Below, piece after piece: positions 1 to 8,902 of a DNA stretch of 17,620 nucleotides. Position numbers and translations under genes: made by a program. Source of the DNA: an uncultured Oscillospiraceae bacterium (GTDB taxonomy: Bacteria > Bacillota > Clostridia > Oscillospirales > Oscillospiraceae); contig CAJUAS010000033.1 in NCBI GenBank assembly GCA_910584395.1, positions 1 through 17,620 of the forward strand. Reading direction: 5' to 3'. The notes under the pieces are model-generated. The model saw only the letters and a program-made list of their open reading frames with translations. It was not told the origin of the DNA and searched no databases. Each line of letters opens with the position of its first letter. Position 1 is the stretch's first letter.

Positions 1-2
1 CC

Positions 3-944
3 AAGCCCCTGTCCTTCTATACCCTCATGTTGCTTTTGGTGCTGCCCCTGCTGTCTCTGGGCCTCACCCTTTTTTCCTTGCGCCGCCTTGGGCTGGACGT
101 GTCCTGTCACACCCACGTCCTCCCCAAGGGCGACGCCGCTTTTGCTGTCCTCACCCTCCACGGCCCAAAGACCGCCGCCGGAGCTTCAGCCAAGCTCACC
201 CTCCGTCTGGACAACAAGTTGTACCCCCAGCTTGGTGAAAAACGCACCCTGAACCTGCGCTGCAACACCCCCCACCCGCTGGAGCTGCCCACGGGCCACT
301 GCGGCTGGCTGGAGCTGACGGCGGAGCGGTGCGCCCTCATCGACTGGCTGGGGCTGTTCCCTGTCCCCGTCAAGACCCCCAGCCCCATGCTGGCGCTGGT
401 GTGGCCCGCCCCCGACCCATCCGCCGCCGCCGAGACAGACCTTACCCCCGCGCAGGGCCGTCCCCTGCGCCCCCGTCCCGGCGGAGGCCCCGGCGAGGAC
501 TACGAGCTGCGCCCCTACCGCCCCGGCGACGCCGTCACCTCCATCCACTGGAAGCTCACCGCCAAACGCCCGGAGGACGCAGACCCCATCCTCCGGGAGA
601 CCATGGAACCCTTGCAGGAGGCCATCGCCGTCACCTATGACCACTTTGGCGACCCCGATGATGTGGACGCGCTTCTGGCCCGGCTGGAGGGGCTGGAACG
701 GCAGCTCATGGACGCCCAGCGGCCCTTTACCCTCTGCTGGGCCGACCCGGTAAGCGGAGAGGTCACCCACTACGCCGTGGACTGCCCCGACGCGTGGCAG
801 CGGTGTCGCCGCGCGCTGGCGGGAAGTCCCGCCCCCCGCAGCGGTCAGGGTGTGCCTGAGGGCGCGCCCCTCACCCTGCCCGGCCAGCACGGCGCAGTCC
901 GGCGCATCCACCTGACCCTCCCCGGCAAGGAGGTGTCCCCATGA
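3..944 (+). CDS. DUF58 domain-containing protein (5' end cut by window)
   Basis: The reading frame is open to the left edge. The first ATG, at 27, has no ribosome site before it and sits just ahead of a hydrophobic stretch (LLLVLPLLSLGLTLF), so I read this as an N-terminally truncated view of a longer protein whose first membrane segment lies outside. The DUF58 signature is clear at about residues 158-181 counted from that ATG: DYELRPYRPGD followed by SIHWKLTAKR, the usual Y-x-x-GD...I-x-W-K/R-x-x-A-R pattern. DUF58 proteins are typically encoded with a MoxR-type AAA ATPase and a transglutaminase-like membrane protein; their exact biochemical role is unsettled. The next gene is that transglutaminase partner and overlaps by ATGA, implying translational coupling. 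A moxR gene would be expected just upstream, outside the window. Confidence 0.85.
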   Translation, partial: KPLSFYTLMLLLVLPLLSLGLTLFSLRRLGLDVSCHTHVLPKGDAAFAVLTLHGPKTAAGASAKLTLRLDNKLYPQLGEKRTLNLRCNTPHPLELPTGHCGWLELTAERCALIDWLGLFPVPVKTPSPMLALVWPAPDPSAAAETDLTPAQGRPLRPRPGGGPGEDYELRPYRPGDAVTSIHWKLTAKRPEDADPILRETMEPLQEAIAVTYDHFGDPDDVDALLARLEGLERQLMDAQRPFTLCWADPVSGEVTHYAVDCPDAWQRCRRALAGSPAPRSGQGVPEGAPLTLPGQHGAVRRIHLTLPGKEVSP

Positions 945-3142
945 AGCCCTTTGCTTGGCGGGCCTATGCCCTCACTGCCGCCGCCACCTTTCTCACCGTG
1001 ACGCTGGCGCTGTTTTCCTCCCTGCTGGCCATGACGGACACCTTTCCCCTGACGGTGGAGCTGTTGCCGCTCCTCCGCCTGTCCCTTTTGTCCGCCCTCG
1101 GCTGCGCGCTGGTGTATGCCGTCCCCCGCCCTTCCCTGTGCGCGGGGCTGGTGACCATGCTGCTCGGCCTTTTGGCCCTCTACGTCTGGTGGCGGTGGGA
1201 CGGCTTTTCCATCGGGGTGCAGGTGCTCTTTCATCAGGTCTCGTACACCTTCTTTGAGGAGCTTCCCGCCGTGCCCTACTACCCCCTGCCCATGACTCTG
1301 ACCCCCTTGGAGATGCGTCAGGCCGCCGAGGTTTTTCTCACCGCCGCCGTCCCTCTGCTGGCGCTGTGGCTTGGGCCGTGGCTCACCCTGCGCTGGCCCG
1401 TGTGGCCCGCCGTGGGGACGGTCGCGGCTCTGGTGGGTATGCCCCTGCTGCTCATGCGTCAGCCCGGCGCGCCTGCTCTGGCGGCGTTTCTCCTCTTTTT
1501 GTCTCTGGTCATCCTCTCCCGCCGGGGCTACCGGGAAAACGCCGCCGCCGGAGCGCGGCGGGTGCTGGCCGCCGTTGTCCCTGTCGCGCTGGTGATGGCC
1601 CTTTTGTCCGCCGCCGTGCCCGCCGAGACCTCCCCCCGCCCCGTGTGGCTGGAGGATCTGCGCCTTGCCTTCCAGCGTCTCCCCAGCGAGGGCTTTCCGC
1701 TGGGGATCGGCGGCCCGGGGACTTCCACCCCCGGCGAGCAGCCCTTCGGCAGCCTCGGCCCGCTGCGTTTTACCGGACGCACCGTCCTCCAGATCAACTC
1801 CTCCTCCGCCCAGAATCCTCTGTTCCTCCGAGGCTTCTCCGCGGGGGCGTACACCGCCGAGGGCTGGATGCCCATTGACGATGAAGGCGACCCATACCCT
1901 CTGGGCTGGAAGACCACCGATCCCCCCGCCCTCTTTCCTTGGCAGACGCAGCCTGACCGGGAGACGGACACTGTCCGCATCACCGACCTGTCCTCCCCCT
2001 CCGACTACTACTACCTCCCCTACTACCCCTCCGCTCTCCCCGGCGACGCTATTATGACCAACGACGCCTATTGGGAACACCCCAGCGGGGTGAAGGAGTA
2101 CCACATCTCCTTCCTTCCCACCAGCCGGACAGACGCCAACGCCGCGTTGGATGCCAACAGTGAGACGGCGAACTCCTACTATTCCGAGCAGGAATACCGC
2201 CGGTGGGTCTACAACCATTATCTGGACGTGCCCTATGGTCTTTTGAGCAACGACGCCGCCGCCCTGCTGGACAACTTTTCCGCTTCCATCATTTCCGGCA
2301 CAGACCCCGTGGACGTGGCCCGTACTTTGAAAGACTATCTGGCCTCCTTCACTCAATACGACCAGAGCGCGCCCTACACCCCGGAGGGGGAGGATTTTGT
2401 CTCCTACTTCCTCACCGAGAGCCACCGGGGCTACTGCGTCCACTACGCCTCCGCCGCCACTCTCTTCCTCCGCGCCTGCGGCGTCCCCGCCCGGTACGCG
2501 GCAGGGTATGTGGCCCGTCCGGGGCGGGCCAACGCGGTGACCAACGTCCCTGACCGCAACGCCCACGCTTGGGTGGAGGTCTATGTGGACGGCTTCGGCT
2601 GGCAGCCGGTGGACGTGACCCCCGGCTTTTCCGGCGGCGGGAATTTAGGCGACCTAAACGCCGCCGACCCGGAGGTCTCTCCCTCCCCCACTCCTGCGCC
2701 CTCCGCTCCCACCGCCACACCCACTCCTACCCCGCCCGCTTCGTCGGCCGCTCCCTCGTCCAGACCCGGCGCGGCCGCCCCTTCCCGCGCTTCCTTCCTT
2801 CTCCCCCTGCTGATCCTCCTCTGCGCCGGGCTGCTCATTGGACTGGTTTTCCTGCAAGCCCTCCTCCGCCGCGCGCATTTGCGAAAAAAATGTACCCAGA
2901 ACGACCCAAATCAGGCCGTCCTCGCCCTTTACCGCTACCTCCTCGCCCTCTCCCGCCATACCGGTGCGGACATCCCGCAGGAGGCCCTCGAACTGGCCCA
3001 AAAGGCCCGCTTCAGCCAACACACTCTCACAGCGGAGGAACGCGCCTCCATGGAGGCCATGGCCCGCGCCGCCGCCCACCGTGCCATGGGCCTTCCCCTT
3101 TGGCCCAGACTGCTGCTCCGCTTCTTCTGGGCCTTGCTTTGA
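941..3142 (+). CDS. Membrane-anchored transglutaminase-like protein (TgpA-type)
   Basis: The 733-residue protein starts at an ATG preceded by AAGGAGGTGTCCCC and overlaps the DUF58 stop as ATGA. The N-terminal ~225 residues are a series of hydrophobic segments (multi-pass membrane region). An extracytoplasmic part then leads to a transglutaminase-like core with the papain-like triad visible: Cys499 in GYCVHYASA, His542 in NAHAWVEVY and Asp558 in PVDVTPG. After the core comes a Pro/Ser/Thr-rich linker (about 575-620) and one more membrane helix (LLPLLILLCAGLLIGLVFL), then a cytoplasmic tail resembling the DUF4129 region of such proteins. This layout is that of the TgpA/YebA family. The triad suggests protease, amidase or transglutaminase chemistry outside the membrane, but the substrate cannot be told. 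It is the last gene of its operon, followed at once by a terminator hairpin. Confidence 0.9.
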   Translation: MKPFAWRAYALTAAATFLTVTLALFSSLLAMTDTFPLTVELLPLLRLSLLSALGCALVYAVPRPSLCAGLVTMLLGLLALYVWWRWDGFSIGVQVLFHQVSYTFFEELPAVPYYPLPMTLTPLEMRQAAEVFLTAAVPLLALWLGPWLTLRWPVWPAVGTVAALVGMPLLLMRQPGAPALAAFLLFLSLVILSRRGYRENAAAGARRVLAAVVPVALVMALLSAAVPAETSPRPVWLEDLRLAFQRLPSEGFPLGIGGPGTSTPGEQPFGSLGPLRFTGRTVLQINSSSAQNPLFLRGFSAGAYTAEGWMPIDDEGDPYPLGWKTTDPPALFPWQTQPDRETDTVRITDLSSPSDYYYLPYYPSALPGDAIMTNDAYWEHPSGVKEYHISFLPTSRTDANAALDANSETANSYYSEQEYRRWVYNHYLDVPYGLLSNDAAALLDNFSASIISGTDPVDVARTLKDYLASFTQYDQSAPYTPEGEDFVSYFLTESHRGYCVHYASAATLFLRACGVPARYAAGYVARPGRANAVTNVPDRNAHAWVEVYVDGFGWQPVDVTPGFSGGGNLGDLNAADPEVSPSPTPAPSAPTATPTPTPPASSAAPSSRPGAAAPSRASFLLPLLILLCAGLLIGLVFLQALLRRAHLRKKCTQNDPNQAVLALYRYLLALSRHTGADIPQEALELAQKARFSQHTLTAEERASMEAMARAAAHRAMGLPLWPRLLLRFFWALL

Positions 3143-3146
3143 TAAA

Positions 3147-3181
3147 AAAAAGAGCTTCGAGATGTTCTCGAAGCTCTTTTT
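3147..3181. terminator. Bidirectional Rho-independent terminator
   Basis: A perfect 16-bp stem: AAAAAGAGCTTCGAGA (3147-3162), loop TGT, then its exact reverse complement (3166-3181). The arm ends are A-rich and T-rich, so a U-run is made in both directions. It starts 4 nt after the transglutaminase gene stop and lies 16 nt from the stop of the convergent degV-family gene, so it can end both operons. Confidence 0.9.
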
Positions 3182-3197
3182 GATTTCGTTCGCGGCC

Positions 3198-4058
3198 TCA
3201 CTCTGCCGCCCGGCGGGAGATGCCCAGACCGAAGGCGTTTGGCCCGGTGTGGCAGATCACCGAGAAGGACAGAGGCTCAAAATGCAGGTGGTCGCCGGGG
3301 AAGGCCGCCTTCACTTCCTCGAACCATGCGGTCGCGTCCTCCTCGCAGGCGAAGCTCCCTGCCACGCCGATACTCACCGCCCCACCGGCGCGCAGGGTAT
3401 CGGCGGCAGCCGCCGCCGTCTCCAGCAGCTTTTTGCGGCAATTCACCGTGCCGCGCACCTTGGCCACCGCGTCAAACCGCTCGCCGTCGCACTTGAGAAG
3501 GGGCTTGATGTTCAAGACCGATCCAAGGGCAGCGGTGGCGGCGGTACAGCGGCCGTTTTTCTTGAAATACTTCAACGTGTCCACGCCCAAAAAGATCACC
3601 GACTCCAGCCCTGTCCGCTCCAGCGTCTCTTGGATCTCCGCCCCGGTCTTGCCTTGGGCGGCAAGGGCCACCGCGTCCATCACGCTGTCGTATTGGGTCA
3701 CGGACACCCGGTGGTTGTCCACCACCCGCACCTTGCCCTTGAACTCCGCCGCCAGACCCAGCGCGGTCTGATAGGAGGCGGAAAGCCCGCCGGACATGGG
3801 GATGTGGACGATCTCGTCGTACCCCTCGCCCAGCACCTTCTCCCACAGCTCCAGCACGTCCCCCGGCGCGGGCTGGGAGGTGGATGCGTCCGCATTTTCC
3901 TCCAGCCGGCGGTAGAACTCCTGATGGGTCAGATCAACGCCCTCAAAATACTCCTTGCCATCCAAGATCACCGGCATGGGCAGGGTAAAAATCCCCAGTT
4001 TCTTCCCTTCCTCGGGAAAAATGCCGCAGTTGGTGTCGGTCACAATGGCTGTTTTCAT
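3198..4058 (-). CDS. DegV family protein
   Basis: This 286-residue protein belongs to the DegV (EDD fold) family; members bind fatty acids, and in Gram-positive bacteria FakB proteins of this family hand fatty acids to the FakA kinase. Family features are the start MKTAIVTDTNCGI, the TSQPAPGD segment at about 60-67, the PMSGGLSASYQTA segment at 88-99, and GSVLNIKPLLKCDGE in the middle. The frame stays open to 4328, but I chose the ATG at 4058 because it begins with the canonical N-terminus and has a GGGAG-rich stretch upstream. That ATG also overlaps the stop of the upstream ygiQ-like gene as ATGA, implying coupling. It is the last gene of the pyr-containing operon. No fakA is visible, so a FakB role in particular is only possible. 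Confidence 0.9.
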   Translation of the reverse strand: MKTAIVTDTNCGIFPEEGKKLGIFTLPMPVILDGKEYFEGVDLTHQEFYRRLEENADASTSQPAPGDVLELWEKVLGEGYDEIVHIPMSGGLSASYQTALGLAAEFKGKVRVVDNHRVSVTQYDSVMDAVALAAQGKTGAEIQETLERTGLESVIFLGVDTLKYFKKNGRCTAATAALGSVLNIKPLLKCDGERFDAVAKVRGTVNCRKKLLETAAAAADTLRAGGAVSIGVAGSFACEEDATAWFEEVKAAFPGDHLHFEPLSFSVICHTGPNAFGLGISRRAAE

Positions 4059-6031
4059 GTTCTCTTTCTCCCTTTCCGGCCTGTTTTCGGCTTGGCGTTG
4101 GGTTTGGGTTTTGCCTTGGCCCAGCCGGCTTTCTTTTTTTGCCTTTCCTGCCGTTCCTTGGCCGCCTCCGGTCTTGCCGGCGGTCTTTTCCCCTGATAGG
4201 TTCCCCGGCCGCTTCCCTGTCCGGGGCTGGGCCGCAGAAGGCACTCCTTGCCGTAGCCGATCAGATCCTCCCGGTGGGTGAGCTTCAGCGCCTCCAGCAC
4301 CAACGCTCGCTTCTCCGGGCGTTTCCACTGCATCAGCGCCCGCTGCATAGCCTTCTCATGGGGCGTTTTGGGGACAAACACCGGCTTCATGGTGCGGGGG
4401 TCAAGGCCGGTGTAGTACATACAGGTGGACAGCGTCCCCGGCGTGGGGTAGAAGTCCTGAACCTGCTCAGGCTGGCGTCCGGAGCGGTTGAGCCAGCAGG
4501 CCAGCTCCACCGCGTCCTCCAACGTACAGCCCGGATGGGAGGACATGAGGTAGGGCACCAAATACTGCTCCTTGCCGTACTTTTTATTGAGGGAATCATA
4601 CCGCTGGCGGAAGGTCTCATAGACCTTGTTGTGGGGCTTGCCCATGTAGTCCAGCACCTTGTCCACGCAGTGCTCCGGGGCTACCTTGAGCTGTCCCGAC
4701 ACATGATACTGCACCAGCTCCCGCAAGAACGCCCCCGACTTATCCGCCTGAACGTAGTCAAAGCGGATGCCGGAGCGGATGAACACCTTCTTCACCCCCG
4801 GCAGAGCGCGAAGCTCCCGCAGCAGCTCCAGATAGTCGCTCTCGTCCGCGTCTAAATTGGGACAGGCCTCCGGGGAGAGACAGGCGCGGTTTTTGCACAT
4901 TCCCGCCTTCCTCTGCTTCTCGCAGGAGGGGTGGCGGAAGTTGGCCGTCGGCCCGCCTACATCGTGGATATAGCCTTTGAAGCCGGGGTGCTCGGTCAGG
5001 AGCTTGGCCTCCCGCAAAACGCTCTCATGGCTTCGCACGGTGATCATCCGACCCTGATGGAAGGCCAGCGAACAGAAGTTGCACGCCCCAAAGCACCCCC
5101 GGTTGTGGGCGATGGAAAAGCGCACCTCCTCAATGGCAGGCACGCCGCCCAGCGCGTCGTACATGGGGTGCGGCTCTCTGGTGTAGGGCAGCTCCGCCAC
5201 CTCGTCCAGCTCTTTGGTGTTGAGGGGCGCGGCAGGAGGATTGACCACCAAAATGCGGTCTCCGTGCCGCTGGAGAATGGCCTTGCCCACCACCGGGTCG
5301 TGCTCCTGATACTGGATCATATTGGCCCGGGCGTAGTCCTCCTTGGAGGCACACACCTCCTCGAAGGAGGGGCAGGATATCTTGGGATAGACGCAGTCCG
5401 CCGCGTCTCTGGTCAAAAAGGCCGTGCCGCGCACGTCCTTGATCTCGCTCACCGGTGTGCCGGAGGCCAGCCGCGCGGCGATCTCTCTCGTCGCCCGCTC
5501 CCCCATGCCATATACCAGCAGATCTGCGCCGCTGTCGAGCAAAACGCTGCGGCGCACCTTGTCCTCCCAGTAGTCATAGTGGGCAAAGCGGCGCAGGGAC
5601 GCCTCCAGCCCGCCAATGATGACGGGGATGTCCCCAAAGGCCCGCCGCGCCAAATTGGCGTAGACGATCACCGCACGGTCGGGCCGCAGGCCGATGCGTT
5701 TGCCGGGAGAGTAAGCATCCTCCCCCCGCCGCCGCTTGGCCACGGTGTAGTGGGCCACCATGGAGTCGATGTTTCCCCCCGACAGCATCACCCCCAGCCG
5801 GGGCTTTCCATAGGCCAGCAGGTCGTCCGGCGTGTCCCACCGGGGCTGGGCGCAGATCGCCACCCGATAGCCCTCCTGCTCCAGCACCCGCGCGATGATG
5901 GCAGAGCCAAAGGTGGGGTGATCCACATAGGCGTCCCCCATCAGGATGAGAAAATCATAACTTTCCCACCCTCTGGCCTCCATATCCGCCTTTGAAACAG
6001 GCAAAAAATCCTTACTGCTCTTCAAATCCAA
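4055..6031 (-). CDS. YgiQ family radical SAM protein
   Basis: The product is about 658 residues. The radical-SAM cluster motif CFGACNFC (CxxxCxxC) lies at about 313-320 and follows SIAHNRG, as in YgiQ proteins. The N-terminal part carries the family segments GDAYVDHPTFG, SGGNIDSMVAHYT and GGLEASLRRFAHYDYW. The C-terminal part holds the DUF3362-like region (PTPGTLSTCMYYTGLDP, then PKTPHEKAMQRAL) and ends in a basic, low-complexity tail. The reaction is unknown for the family. Start choice: an ATG at 6097 would overlap the upstream gene by 86 nt and lacks a ribosome site. A TTG at 6031, with GGAG 7 nt before it, gives a start close to the family's usual N-terminus (KSSKDFLPVSK); TTG 6025 is an alternative. 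It overlaps its upstream neighbour by 20 nt and degV by 4 nt. Confidence 0.9.
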   Translation of the reverse strand: MDLKSSKDFLPVSKADMEARGWESYDFLILMGDAYVDHPTFGSAIIARVLEQEGYRVAICAQPRWDTPDDLLAYGKPRLGVMLSGGNIDSMVAHYTVAKRRRGEDAYSPGKRIGLRPDRAVIVYANLARRAFGDIPVIIGGLEASLRRFAHYDYWEDKVRRSVLLDSGADLLVYGMGERATREIAARLASGTPVSEIKDVRGTAFLTRDAADCVYPKISCPSFEEVCASKEDYARANMIQYQEHDPVVGKAILQRHGDRILVVNPPAAPLNTKELDEVAELPYTREPHPMYDALGGVPAIEEVRFSIAHNRGCFGACNFCSLAFHQGRMITVRSHESVLREAKLLTEHPGFKGYIHDVGGPTANFRHPSCEKQRKAGMCKNRACLSPEACPNLDADESDYLELLRELRALPGVKKVFIRSGIRFDYVQADKSGAFLRELVQYHVSGQLKVAPEHCVDKVLDYMGKPHNKVYETFRQRYDSLNKKYGKEQYLVPYLMSSHPGCTLEDAVELACWLNRSGRQPEQVQDFYPTPGTLSTCMYYTGLDPRTMKPVFVPKTPHEKAMQRALMQWKRPEKRALVLEALKLTHREDLIGYGKECLLRPSPGQGSGRGTYQGKRPPARPEAAKERQERQKKKAGWAKAKPKPNAKPKTGRKGRKRT

Positions 6032-7169
6032 TGTCTTTCTCCAATAAATCCAGAGGGACGCGGGTTCCTTCCGCCTCCCCGATCTTGTGGAAGCCATACC
6101 GGGCGTAGAACCGCTGGGCCGTGTCGTTGTCCGGGGCGCACCGCAGGCGCAGCGCGTCGCAGCCCATGTGGCGGAAAACGCTCACAGCCTGTCCGATGAG
6201 CTGCACCCCCAGCCCCTGACGGCGGAACTTGGGCAGCAGGTACAAAAACGGGATCGGGCCGTAGTGTTCCTTCTCCCCGGTGGGAACGTCTAATTGGAGG
6301 ATGCCCGCCGGCTCGTCCCCCAGCATCACCTGCCACACCGCTTTTTCGCTCTCCCGCGCCTGTTCTCTGGCCCGGAGCAAAAAGCCGTCGCCGTCAAAGT
6401 TCACCATAGAGCCGTGGATGACCTCCCAAGCGTCCCGGCGGCAGTCATAGTAGAAATCCCCGTGGGTCTCCATGTCCAACGGGCGATACCAGAGGTTGGC
6501 GTCGTCAAACAGACCCGACCCCGCCTTCCACCACTTTTGCTTGGCAAAGGTGGAGAGCCCCTCGTGGAGGTGGGAGTTGTCGTTGAGGTAGACCACGTTC
6601 CATTTCCCGTCCTCAAACTCCAAAAGGCTCACCCCGGTGTTGTCGCAGTGGGCCACCTGATTGCCCTCCTCCACGGGAAGGCCCATGATCCCCGCCAGCG
6701 CGTTGCGGATGGCCATGCCGTGGGAGGCCACCGCCACCGTCTGGCCGTCGTGGGCGCGGGCGATCTTCTCCAGCGTGGACACCAGCCGCTCACGGAGGAT
6801 GGGGAAGGTCTCTCCTCCGGGGATGTGCCAGCGGGGGTCGTTGGCGTTAAAATATATGAGCTGCTGGCGGTCCTCCCGCCCCACCTGCCCCCATGGGCGA
6901 TCCTCCCACTCCCCCATGGCCACCTCCCGGAGGCCGGGGTCGGTGCGGAGGGGCAGGCCGTGGCTGAGATACACCGCTGAGGCGGTCTTTTTCGTGCGGT
7001 AAAGGTCGCTGGAATACACCGCGTCGATGGGTACGTCCCGGAAGCGTTCCTCCAGCGCCTTGATCTGCTCCAGCCCCCGGTTGGTGACCAGAGAATCATA
7101 TTGTCCCTGAACCCGCCGGTAGAGGTTGCCCTCCGCCTCGGCATGGCGAAGGAGATAGATCCGTGTCAT
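6012..7169 (-). CDS. Histidine phosphatase-GNAT acetyltransferase fusion
   Basis: This 385-residue protein has two domains. Residues 1 to about 205 form a histidine phosphatase (phosphoglycerate mutase-like) domain: LLRHAEAEGN with the nucleophile His9, SSDLYRTKKTA with Arg58, GLREVAMGEWE, and the second catalytic histidine, His150, in VASHGMAIRN. Residues from about 230 to the end form a GNAT N-acetyltransferase domain with the acetyl-CoA loop RRQGLGVQLIG (about 316-326) and the C-terminal NDTAQRFYARYGFHKIG motif. The start is firm: AGGAGGAAACCAT leads directly into the ATG. It lies 31 nt after pyrD and overlaps the ygiQ-like gene, so it is part of the same transcript. Neither substrate is predictable; small phosphorylated metabolites are usual for the first domain. 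Confidence 0.88.
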   Translation of the reverse strand: MTRIYLLRHAEAEGNLYRRVQGQYDSLVTNRGLEQIKALEERFRDVPIDAVYSSDLYRTKKTASAVYLSHGLPLRTDPGLREVAMGEWEDRPWGQVGREDRQQLIYFNANDPRWHIPGGETFPILRERLVSTLEKIARAHDGQTVAVASHGMAIRNALAGIMGLPVEEGNQVAHCDNTGVSLLEFEDGKWNVVYLNDNSHLHEGLSTFAKQKWWKAGSGLFDDANLWYRPLDMETHGDFYYDCRRDAWEVIHGSMVNFDGDGFLLRAREQARESEKAVWQVMLGDEPAGILQLDVPTGEKEHYGPIPFLYLLPKFRRQGLGVQLIGQAVSVFRHMGCDALRLRCAPDNDTAQRFYARYGFHKIGEAEGTRVPLDLLEKDIGFEEQ

Positions 7170-7200
7170 ATGGTTTCCTCCTGTGTCTCTTTGCCGGCCC

Positions 7201-8121
7201 TTACGCCCAAGGCTGCACCCCGCCTGTCAGCTCCCGGGGGGTGGTCTCGTGGGCGGCGCACCATTCCGCCAAACCGTCGATGGTCTTGACCGCCGCCATA
7301 GGGTCGGCGAACAGCGCGCTGCCCATGCCCACGGCGGTCGCCCCTGCCAGCAGCATCTCCACCGCCGTTTCGGCGCTATGCACCCCGCCCATGCCCAGAA
7401 TGGGCAGCTTCACGGCGTTATGTACCTCCCAAACCATCCGCAAAGCCACGGGAAACACCGCCGGGCCGGACATTCCGCCCGTGTTGCGCTTCAAAATGGG
7501 GCGGCGGGTGTTGAGGTCGATCCGCATCCCCCGCAGGGTGTTGATGAGGGACACCGCGTCCGCTCCCGCCCCTTCTACCGCGCGGGCGATCTCGGTGATG
7601 TCGGTGACGTTGGGGGAGAGCTTCACCATCACGGGGGTCTCCCCCGCATGATCTTTCGCTTCCCTTGTGACCTCCGCAGCCAATTCCGGCTTCGTGCCGT
7701 AGGCCAGCCCTCCCGCCTTCACGTTGGGGCAGGAGACGTTGACCTCGATCATGTCCACCCCCGCCTCGGACAGCTTCTCGCACATAGCGGCGTACTCCGC
7801 CGGGGTGTCCCCGGAAATATTGGCGATGACGGGCACGTCCAGCTCCTTGAGCCGCGGCCACTCCTTGGCAAGAAAGGCGTCCACGCCGGGGTTTTGAAGC
7901 CCCACGGAGTTGAGCATCCCCATGGGGGTCTCGGCAATGCGGGGGGGCGGGTTGCCGCTGCGGGGGCGAAGAGTCAGCCCCTTGGCGCACAACGCGCCCA
8001 GACGGGTAATGTCAAAAAACCGGCCGTATTCCTCCCCAAATCCGAAGGTGCCGGACACGGGAACGATGGGGTTTTTCAGGCGTACCCCCGCCAGCGTGAC
8101 GGACAAGTCTGCCTTACCCAT
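7201..8121 (-). CDS. pyrD: Dihydroorotate dehydrogenase, catalytic subunit (class 1B)
   Basis: The 306-residue flavoprotein oxidises dihydroorotate to orotate in the cytoplasm, the fourth step of UMP synthesis. Visible marks are PVSGTFGFGEEY near the N-terminus, Lys48 in CAKGLTLRPR, the active-site cysteine Cys131 in NVSCPNVKAGG (Cys is typical of class 1 enzymes), VMVKLSPNVTDI with Lys167, and the FMN-phosphate region LPILGMGGVHS followed by GATAVGMGSALF. The frame extends to 8169, but the ATG at 8121 gives the family's normal N-terminus and has GGAGG upstream. It overlaps the end of pyrK by 8 nt. Class 1B enzymes work as a complex with PyrK and pass electrons to NAD, matching this neighbour. 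Confidence 0.95.
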   Translation of the reverse strand: MGKADLSVTLAGVRLKNPIVPVSGTFGFGEEYGRFFDITRLGALCAKGLTLRPRSGNPPPRIAETPMGMLNSVGLQNPGVDAFLAKEWPRLKELDVPVIANISGDTPAEYAAMCEKLSEAGVDMIEVNVSCPNVKAGGLAYGTKPELAAEVTREAKDHAGETPVMVKLSPNVTDITEIARAVEGAGADAVSLINTLRGMRIDLNTRRPILKRNTGGMSGPAVFPVALRMVWEVHNAVKLPILGMGGVHSAETAVEMLLAGATAVGMGSALFADPMAAVKTIDGLAEWCAAHETTPRELTGGVQPWA

Positions 8122-8890
8122 TCCAGTCCACCTCCGACGCGTCAAATACCGGCCCATCCTTGCACACATGCTTCATCGAGCCGTCCGCCATGGGGGTGGC
8201 GCATCCAAGGCACGCCCCCACGCCGCAGGCCATCCGCTCCTCCATGGACACCTGACAGGGCAGGCCATACCGGGCGGCTACCTCCGCCACCCCGCGGAGC
8301 ATGGGCTTCGGCCCGCAGGCCAAAACCGCTGTAAAGTCTTTATCCTTGTCGAGAATCTCTGCTACCTTCTGATGGACATAGCCGTGGAAGCCGAGGCTTC
8401 CGTCGTCGGTGCAGAGGAACACCTCTTCGCAGGCGTTGGAAAAAAGCTCCGGCATAATGGCCTGCTGCTCAGAGCGGAAGCCCAGCACAGCCGTCGCCTT
8501 TCCCTCGGCATACTGGGCGCAGCCGTACAGCGGAGGTACGCCGATACCGCCCCCCGCCAGCAGATACCGCCCGCCCTTTTCCACGGAAAAGCCGTTGCCC
8601 AGCAGGCCGAGCACGTCAAGGGTCTCCCCCTCCCGGCGTTCCGCCAGCCAGCGCGTGCCTTCCCCCCGCGCCTGAAAGACGATCTCCACCAGATCGCCGT
8701 CTTTCTCGCTGCCGCAGGTGCAGACCGAGATGGGCCGGCGCAGAAAATGGGGCGGACAGGTGATATGGATAAACTGGCCGGGGGCGCGGAAGGTCTGCCC
8801 CACCATCGTTCCGCACTCCAGAACCATCCAATAGGTATCCGTCCCTATGGACATCTTGTTCACGATGGTACATTGCTGCTGCACGGGCAT
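8114..8890 (-). CDS. pyrK: Dihydroorotate dehydrogenase electron transfer subunit
   Basis: The 258-residue iron-sulfur flavoprotein subunit channels electrons from PyrD to NAD. The FAD-binding RRPISV motif is at 51-56 and the nucleotide-binding GGGIGVPPLYG at 113-123. The C-terminal [2Fe-2S] cysteines are Cys222, Cys227, Cys230 and Cys243, in ACGVGACLGC and HVCKDGPVF. Length and domain order match the family. A ribosome site GAGGTGAGCCT precedes the ATG. It begins 12 nt after pyrF and overlaps pyrD by 8 nt, which fits stoichiometric production of the two subunits. Confidence 0.95.
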   Translation of the reverse strand: MPVQQQCTIVNKMSIGTDTYWMVLECGTMVGQTFRAPGQFIHITCPPHFLRRPISVCTCGSEKDGDLVEIVFQARGEGTRWLAERREGETLDVLGLLGNGFSVEKGGRYLLAGGGIGVPPLYGCAQYAEGKATAVLGFRSEQQAIMPELFSNACEEVFLCTDDGSLGFHGYVHQKVAEILDKDKDFTAVLACGPKPMLRGVAEVAARYGLPCQVSMEERMACGVGACLGCATPMADGSMKHVCKDGPVFDASEVDWNG

Positions 8891-8902
8891 AGGCTCACCT
8901 CT

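Noticed and set aside
845..2566. 573-codon open frame on the minus strand
   Set aside because: It lies antisense to the transglutaminase gene, is glycine-rich low complexity, has no recognisable domain and no ribosome site. It is a by-product of GC-rich codon use.
2838..4196. 452-codon plus-strand frame
   Set aside because: It runs through the bidirectional terminator and antisense to the DegV-family gene; the translation has no family features.
4059..4328. Upstream extension of the DegV-family gene
   Set aside because: The extension lies inside the 3' part of the ygiQ-like gene and is low-complexity. The ATG at 4058 matches the family start.
6032..6097. ATG at 6097 as start of the ygiQ-like gene
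   Set aside because: No ribosome site and an 86-nt overlap with the phosphatase-GNAT gene. The TTG starts at 6031/6025 fit the family N-terminus better.
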